12,502 nucleotides of DNA. It comes from JBAXQQ01 sp037131695 (GTDB lineage: Bacteria; Armatimonadota; Hebobacteria; CAIYQO01). Position 1 is the stretch's first letter, and every line of letters starts with the position of its first letter. This document shows positions 1-3,948 of the stretch, piece by piece. Below the pieces are notes generated by a model. The model was not told the DNA's origin and made no database searches. It saw only the letters and a list, made by a program, of their open reading frames with translations. The position numbers were made by a program, and so were the translations under genes. The stretch covers positions 1-12,502 of the forward strand of contig CAZWZF010000092.1 of the NCBI GenBank assembly GCA_964638715.1, in the 5' to 3' direction.

Positions 1-347
1 ACACCATCATCAGATAATACAGCAATTATTAAATTATCATTGGTTGATGTAAATGAACCTTTAAATACATACCTGTCAGTTGTTGATGCACTGGGAAATT
101 TAGTAACTAACGAATCAAGTTCTCCATTTGGTTTTATTTTACGTTTAAGATAATCACTTAAGACGGTCTTATCAGTATTAGTTATGGGATAATCTGGTAA
201 TACATCATTGTGAGTTATTCTTTGTACATCTTCGTTTATCATTGTACATTCTGTCAAAGGTCTTTCAGTTAATACTTCAACAGCCATCACTACATTAACA
301 CAGATTATTATCAATATCGACAGTAATAAAAACTTCAACTTTTTCAT
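1..347 (-). CDS. Secreted protein of unknown function, N-terminal part (runs off left edge)
   Basis: Reading the minus strand from the ATG at 347 gives 115 open codons with no stop before the window edge, so the 3' part is missing. The protein starts MKKLKFLLLSILIIICVNVV and has a typical Sec signal peptide, with likely cleavage after the MA at residues 21-22. The mature part is hydrophilic and matches no family I know. The last visible residues form a beta-strand-like stretch ending in SDDGV, which recalls the SDDG motif of PA14-type carbohydrate-binding folds; this is weak because the domain is cut. The start lies one base after the TAA of the upstream gene, and a GGTGA Shine-Dalgarno sequence about six bases before the ATG overlaps the end of that gene, so translation is probably coupled. 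It is the third gene of the minus-strand operon. The reading frame is well supported, the function is unknown. Confidence 0.8.
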   Translation of the reverse strand, partial: MKKLKFLLLSILIIICVNVVMAVEVLTERPLTECTMINEDVQRITHNDVLPDYPITNTDKTVLSDYLKRKIKPNGELDSLVTKFPSASTTDRYVFKGSFTSTNDNLIIAVLSDDG

Positions 348-348
348 A

Positions 349-1047
349 TTAATTCACCGCCTTGTTTAATTTGCTTTGAATATCATTTCTTAATTGTACA
401 GCTCCGCTAATCATATTCGGTTCGGTCATGGCATCTAACTGGGCAAGTGCTTCAGTATACCTTGCATGTTGGAATTGATAATATGCATATTTAATTCGAT
501 AAGCATCAACGGTATTTGGATATTTAACTGTCAAGGTTATCAACAGGTCAAATGCCTTAACAATAGCCGCATCGTCATCAATCATTTTTGCGGCATCAAG
601 TATTTCATTGGCAATATTTATTCTGCCATTGCTGCTGTTAAAATCATCAGATGCAAGCTTTATATTAGGTTGTATCATCCCTACCGCAATGCCAGCCGCA
701 AGTTTATTATCTTTCAATATTAAATTAGCGCAGTTTAAAGATGCATAAGCGATAAGTATTCCTCGCTGGCCATCACCGGCTGTTTTGCTTTCCATCAACT
801 GATCAGCGACAGAAATATGCCTGGTCAATAAGCGCAATATAGAACGTTCATCTTTGCATGCCTGGTATTGCAGGTTGCACATTTTGTAATCAATGTTATT
901 TGTTGACATGGTGGTTCTTGTAACATTATTGCCTAATTTGGCATACAGGTAATCCAACACCGCGTCAGCATTGCGGGGGAAATCCGCGGCGTAAGCGCAG
1001 GATACACATAACAGCATTACCGCTAATAATAACTTTTTCATTTTCAT
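349..1047 (-). CDS. Small secreted helical (TPR-like) protein of unknown function
   Basis: This 232-residue protein has a clear signal peptide (basic start, hydrophobic core LLLAVMLLCVSCAYA) with likely cleavage after AYA near residue 20. The mature part is predicted mainly helical by eye. Residues about 160-230 look like one or two degenerate TPR-type hairpins (for example YPNTVDAYRIKYAYYQFQ followed by YTEALAQLDAM), suggesting a protein-binding scaffold in the envelope. I cannot assign a family. Cysteines at 57 and 64 could form a disulfide. The start is ambiguous: AGGAG at 1051-1055 is only three bases from the ATG at 1047 but nine bases from a second in-frame ATG at 1041, and the shorter form (230 residues) has better spacing. 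It lies 10 bases after the PD40 gene and one base before the next gene, so the three are almost certainly co-transcribed. Confidence 0.8.
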   Translation of the reverse strand: MKMKKLLLAVMLLCVSCAYAADFPRNADAVLDYLYAKLGNNVTRTTMSTNNIDYKMCNLQYQACKDERSILRLLTRHISVADQLMESKTAGDGQRGILIAYASLNCANLILKDNKLAAGIAVGMIQPNIKLASDDFNSSNGRINIANEILDAAKMIDDDAAIVKAFDLLITLTVKYPNTVDAYRIKYAYYQFQHARYTEALAQLDAMTEPNMISGAVQLRNDIQSKLNKAVN

Positions 1048-1057
1048 ATACTCCTAT

Positions 1058-2443
1058 TTATTCCTTGGTTGTTCTGACAGATATTTTGTCATTTACAGTT
1101 TCATCGATTGATGAATATGCAGTTAATGCCACATCTATTATTGCTTCGTCTTTTATAGACGATGCTGGTGAAGCCTCGATACGGAAATTGAATGTCTTGC
1201 CAGCAGCAATTGTTGGGGTAGTAAGACCTTTTGAACTTAAAATGGCAAAATTAACAATATTATTATTCTCATCCATCATCTTCAATGTCCAACCATTCAA
1301 GCCGGTTGCCACACCTTTTATAATAAACGGAACAGCAATATCACCGCTATTTTTGACTTTAACATAGTAAGTATTTATTCGTCTGGACTTTGCAAAACCA
1401 GCAATCATCTGGTCGCCGGTAAACTGGTTATATCCAATCTCAGCGGTATTTTTATTTTCAGATGCGTAAATATCAGGTTTTGGCGGGTTAATTATTAATT
1501 CCCAATCTTTATCCCATGGAAAATCCGGGGTTATAGGTATAGGATTAGCAGATAGTTTAGCCCATACCGTACCATTTACCCGACTGTGAAAACCAGTGGC
1601 GATATCGCGTTTGCCGATGCCATTATAATACATCACAGAAACTTTAAAGTCTGAACCGGGATTAACTTCAACGCCATAACTGCAATATGCTATTTTAGTG
1701 CCATCAGGACTGAAAACCGGATCATAATTGCAATATCTGTTATCAGTTAATCGCGTCTCAACCCCTTTATCGTCTATAGTATAAATATCGGTGAATTTTT
1801 CAGAACGATGAAAAGCGATTAATTTGCCATCATAAGTAATATCCGGTGAACCGGCGTTTTTAGCAACTAATTTAGCGTTTGAACCATCATACTTGCAACG
1901 ATAGGTATCTGGAGTTGTGCATTTAACACTGGTAGCATATAAAATATCGCCATTGTTTAATGTTTGCGTTGATGAAGGTTTCATGTCAAGTTTTCTGGAA
2001 AAACCTTTTGAAGCCAGGTTAATCTCCATCATCACCTTTTCATCATTCTCGCACATCAACACATTAATAGTTTTACCATTTTTGTTGAAGCGGGGATTTA
2101 AAAGCAAAGAACCCGAATAACCGGAAGCGGGATAAAGATTAACAAGACGACTGCCATCCGAGTTCATCATCTTAACAGCAGAGTTGCCGTAGGTCAAAGC
2201 TGATATAAATACGATTTTCGTGCCATCAGGACTGACACAAGGATTGCTCGCTCCTATCCCAGGCTCATTAGTAATCTGCGAGAGACCACTGCCATCCGGG
2301 TTAACAGCATAAATCTGCGTCCTGTTATAATTGTCCAGGGTAGAGAAAAGAATCTTATCTACATACCCGCCAGTAGCCATAATGGCTGACCCAAGAGAAA
2401 ATAGAACCATTGCCGCCACAACCTGGCGTAAAAATACATTCAT
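1058..2443 (-). CDS. Secreted TolB-like PD40 beta-propeller protein with C-terminal CARDB-like domain
   Basis: 461 residues. A signal peptide occupies residues 1-23. Residues about 27-295 contain WD40-like PD40 repeats: SPDGTKI occurs at 71-77 and 245-251, with related strands QIYAVNPDGSG, MMNSDGSRL and DIYTIDDKGVETRLTDN. This is the propeller type seen in TolB, but neither the TolB N-terminal domain nor the other tol-pal genes are present, so it should not be called tolB. Residues about 322-460 form a separate beta-sandwich with motifs TYYVKVKNSGDIAVPF, GWTLKMMD and TIAAGKTFNFRIEASP. It resembles a CARDB/NEW3-type domain that I recall at the end of secreted proteins in several uncultured phyla. 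The role is probably recognition or adhesion outside the cytoplasm, as no catalytic motif is seen. A GGAGG Shine-Dalgarno lies six bases before the ATG, which supports the start. It is the first gene of the operon. Confidence 0.85.
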   Translation of the reverse strand: MNVFLRQVVAAMVLFSLGSAIMATGGYVDKILFSTLDNYNRTQIYAVNPDGSGLSQITNEPGIGASNPCVSPDGTKIVFISALTYGNSAVKMMNSDGSRLVNLYPASGYSGSLLLNPRFNKNGKTINVLMCENDEKVMMEINLASKGFSRKLDMKPSSTQTLNNGDILYATSVKCTTPDTYRCKYDGSNAKLVAKNAGSPDITYDGKLIAFHRSEKFTDIYTIDDKGVETRLTDNRYCNYDPVFSPDGTKIAYCSYGVEVNPGSDFKVSVMYYNGIGKRDIATGFHSRVNGTVWAKLSANPIPITPDFPWDKDWELIINPPKPDIYASENKNTAEIGYNQFTGDQMIAGFAKSRRINTYYVKVKNSGDIAVPFIIKGVATGLNGWTLKMMDENNNIVNFAILSSKGLTTPTIAAGKTFNFRIEASPASSIKDEAIIDVALTAYSSIDETVNDKISVRTTKE

Positions 2444-2453
2444 AAAACCTCCA

Positions 2454-2486
2454 GTTACGTCAATTCCTAAATGTCCATGACGTTAC
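2454..2486. repeat. Imperfect inverted repeat in the operon leader
   Basis: GTTACGTCA (2454-2462) and TGACGTTAC (2478-2486) are inverted with eight of nine positions complementary and a 15-base loop; the inner six (ACGTCA/TGACGT) are perfect. The element lies between the proposed transcription start and the Shine-Dalgarno site of the PD40 gene. It could be an operator half-site pair or a leader hairpin close to the ribosome-binding site. No function is proven. Confidence 0.4.
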
Positions 2487-2493
2487 GGGAACG

Positions 2494-2522
2494 ACTGTAC
2501 CACAGAAAAAAAAAATGTGCAA
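2494..2522 (-). promoter_or_regulatory. Candidate promoter of the minus-strand operon
   Basis: On the minus strand TTGCAC (2522-2517) and TACAGT (2499-2494) are separated by exactly 17 bases. The -10 matches the consensus at four of six positions and the -35 at its first three. The spacer contains ten consecutive adenines on the plus strand (2506-2515). Transcription would start near 2487 and leave a leader of about 43 bases before the ATG at 2443, including the GGAGG site. Plausible from position and spacing, but the boxes are imperfect. Confidence 0.45.
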
Positions 2523-2565
2523 GGGGTTTTTGGTGATTTTACAAAAATAACTAATCTTTTTTTGG

Positions 2566-2627
2566 TATGGTTACCATAATAAGATTGATAACATAAATAA
2601 CAAATCATCTCTATTTCAGTAACCATA
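2566..2627. promoter_or_regulatory. Candidate operator: palindrome and matching distal half in the divergent region
   Basis: TATGGT and ACCATA, separated by one T, form a perfect 13-base palindrome at 2566-2578. The nine bases TATGGTTAC (2566-2574) recur in perfect inverse complement as GTAACCATA at 2619-2627. The two nine-base sites are centred 53 bases apart, close to five DNA helical turns, and the second overlaps the spacer of the plus-strand promoter. This is what a regulator binding site serving both divergent promoters could look like. The match is seen directly; the regulator is not known. Confidence 0.4.
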
Positions 2628-2642
2628 TTTTCCTGCTATAAT
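2613..2642 (+). promoter_or_regulatory. Extended -10 promoter of the J-like/TPR gene
   Basis: TGCTATAAT at 2634-2642 is a perfect extended -10 (TGN plus TATAAT). No good -35 is seen; ATTTCA at 2613-2618 with an 18-base spacer is the nearest candidate. The -10 ends only 12 bases before the ATG at 2655, so the transcript would begin around 2648-2650 with a leader of about five to seven bases and no ribosome-binding site. Confidence 0.6.
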
Positions 2643-2654
2643 AAAACCACCATC

Positions 2655-3779
2655 ATGAAAACTTATTACGATTATTTTGGATTGAAAATAAATGCTTCAA
2701 AGCTGCAGATAGAGGCGGCTTTCCAGCATTATGTTTCGCGTTACCGGGTTACTGCCGACACGGAAATGATTTTTACCGATGAGGCGTTTAAGAAAAAAAT
2801 TAATGCTTACCTTGTTCTGACCAGCAGTTACCGGCTGCAATATGATGCTCCGATAATAAAAGCGATTGCAAAAAGCAAGAAGAAAATAGCGGATATCGAT
2901 ATAAAACTACCGGAAATAGATTTATATGGTCAGATGTCGTCGATAGACCGCCGGATATTCATGGTTAATGCCGCGATATGGCGACGGCAAATGCCGTCGG
3001 CAATGCATATATTGCGCGGGATAATTGATACCAACCCCAAACATGCACCTGCCTGGGCCCTGCTTGGTGAAGTGTACCTGATGACTGATCGGTTGGAAGA
3101 AGGGATAAAGTCATACGAACGCGCGATAACCGCAGACCCGGAGAATGGCGATTATCGTGCACGGTTGGAACATGCGCGGCAAGTGTTGGACGGCGTAGTC
3201 GATTTATACATCGAACCATCGCCTGAAGAAAAACTGCTGATGGAAGAAAAACACGCACGGCAAAAAGGGATGCTTGGAATCTGTGCAGTGTCGTTATTTT
3301 TCTTGATTTACGCCTTTATGCCCGAAATGCTAAAACCTATTTCATCATATTCACTATACATTCCCTGGAGATCAGTTTCATTCCAGGCAATCGGATTGGG
3401 AATTATGGCATTCGGTTTGGGATATGGCCGCATATTGCCATCATTTGAAAAGCTGATGATTCATGCATCCTTGCCGATATTTGACCATGGGTCTACCAAC
3501 AACTATCCTTATGGCATGCTGCTGTTGATTACCAGCACGGTATGCATGTGGCTTGGACTCGTTGCGGTAGTGATAATGAGCGCGTTTGATGAAGAATGGC
3601 CAATCGGCCCGTCAGTAACGGTCGGCGTCGCCATATTATTCAACCTGGCAACGGTATTATACTTGTTTTATACCGGCGAAAACTGGCTGGGCACACTGGC
3701 ATTTGGTGGCAACCTCGCTGTAATTGCCTCATTAACTGGATGGTGGTTCGGCACGCTGGATATGCCCAGCTATACGTGA
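2655..3779 (+). CDS. Membrane protein with degenerate J-like domain, TPR-like helices and five membrane segments
   Basis: 374 residues. Residues 3-64 resemble a DnaJ J-domain in layout: YYDYFGLKINASKLQIEAAF at the start and INAYLVLTSSYRLQYD at the end, like the usual YEVLxDxxxRxxYD. The HPD triad that activates Hsp70 is missing; the matching stretch reads YRVTAD, so DnaK stimulation is not expected. Residues about 100-185 form TPR-like helical hairpins, with APAWALLGEVYLMTDRLEEG as the clearest unit. Five hydrophobic segments follow at about 205-222, 241-260, 286-309, 318-339 and 345-366. The soluble N-terminal half is probably cytoplasmic, making it a membrane-tethered adaptor. The start is firm because the J-like domain begins at residue 3, although no Shine-Dalgarno sequence precedes it. 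It has its own promoter, is divergent from the PD40 operon, and is followed by a repeat-filled gap. No substrate or partner can be named. Confidence 0.85.
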   Translation: MKTYYDYFGLKINASKLQIEAAFQHYVSRYRVTADTEMIFTDEAFKKKINAYLVLTSSYRLQYDAPIIKAIAKSKKKIADIDIKLPEIDLYGQMSSIDRRIFMVNAAIWRRQMPSAMHILRGIIDTNPKHAPAWALLGEVYLMTDRLEEGIKSYERAITADPENGDYRARLEHARQVLDGVVDLYIEPSPEEKLLMEEKHARQKGMLGICAVSLFFLIYAFMPEMLKPISSYSLYIPWRSVSFQAIGLGIMAFGLGYGRILPSFEKLMIHASLPIFDHGSTNNYPYGMLLLITSTVCMWLGLVAVVIMSAFDEEWPIGPSVTVGVAILFNLATVLYLFYTGENWLGTLAFGGNLAVIASLTGWWFGTLDMPSYT

Positions 3780-3786
3780 AGAAGGT

Positions 3787-3818
3787 ATTAGGGATTAGGG
3801 ATTAAGGATTAGGTTAGG
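3787..3818 (+). repeat. ATTAGGG-type heptamer tandem repeat
   Basis: Units ATTAGGG (3787-3793), ATTAGGG (3794-3800), ATTAAGG (3801-3807), then partial ATTAGG and TTAGG to 3818. It begins seven bases after the stop of the upstream gene. TTAGG at 3814-3818 can pair with CCTAA at 3823-3827 in a short hairpin, too weak to call a terminator. The same motif occurs in inverse orientation at 11672-11685. Confidence 0.75.
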
Positions 3819-3842
3819 ACAGCCTAATATTTATACAAAATC

Positions 3843-3865
3843 CTGTTAATCATGTTAATCCTGTC
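3843..3865 (+). repeat. Nine-base tandem repeat (CTGTTAATC type)
   Basis: CTGTTAATC (3843-3851), ATGTTAATC (3852-3860) and the partial unit CTGTC (3861-3865) lie head to tail between the two heptamer blocks. I recall similar TCCTGTTAATCCTGTC strings in intergenic DNA of several unrelated bacteria, but cannot verify this here. No copy is seen in the second repeat region near 11650. Confidence 0.55.
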
Positions 3866-3876
3866 AAAAACTAAAA

Positions 3877-3907
3877 ACTGAACACTGAACACTGAAAACT
3901 GAAAACT
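3877..3907 (+). repeat. ACTGAAM heptamer tandem repeat
   Basis: Four exact head-to-tail heptamers, ACTGAAC (3877-3883), ACTGAAC (3884-3890), ACTGAAA (3891-3897) and ACTGAAA (3898-3904), plus a partial ACT. The block ends four bases before the AAGGAG ribosome-binding site of the next gene, so it lies in or just before that gene's leader. The inverse-complement family member is at 11620-11660. Confidence 0.8.
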
Positions 3908-3910
3908 ATT

Positions 3911-3948
3911 AAGGAGCACGGATACCGCATATCCGTATAAAGCATTTG
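3911..3948 (+). promoter_or_regulatory. Split ribosome-binding site: AAGGAG, hairpin, TTG start
   Basis: AAGGAG (3911-3916) is a strong Shine-Dalgarno sequence but is 29 bases from the only usable start codon in frame, TTG at 3946. Between them ACGGATA (3918-3924) and TATCCGT (3930-3936) form a perfect seven-base-pair stem with loop CCGCA. Folding the hairpin out leaves 10 bases between Shine-Dalgarno and TTG. Phage T4 genes 25 and 38 are known cases of such a hairpin bridging the gap. An alternative is initiation at ATA 3922, five bases after AAGGAG, which is a very rare start codon. Confidence 0.6.

Noticed and set aside
466..723. Open frame of 85 codons on the plus strand
   Set aside because: It lies inside the 232-residue minus-strand gene, has no ribosome-binding site and no family features.
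349..1047. Lipoprotein signal in the small helical protein (CVSC near residue 17)
   Set aside because: The residue at -3 is cysteine, not leucine-like, and a normal signal peptidase I site AYA follows directly.
1065..1367. Open frame of 100 codons on the plus strand
   Set aside because: It is antisense to the C-terminal domain of the PD40 protein, whose motifs clearly support the minus strand.
1058..2443. Calling this gene tolB
   Set aside because: The PD40 repeats are TolB-like, but the TolB N-terminal domain and the tol-pal neighbours are missing and the C-terminal domain is different.
3787..3807. Telomere-like TTAGGG repeat
   Set aside because: The unit here is a seven-base ATTAGGG with variants in a gene-dense bacterial setting; the likeness to the eukaryotic telomere hexamer is coincidental.
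3814..3827. Terminator hairpin after the J-like gene
   Set aside because: Only five pairs (TTAGG/CCTAA) and no T tract follow.
3787..3907. CRISPR array
   Set aside because: Units are 7-9 bases without unique spacers and no cas genes are nearby.
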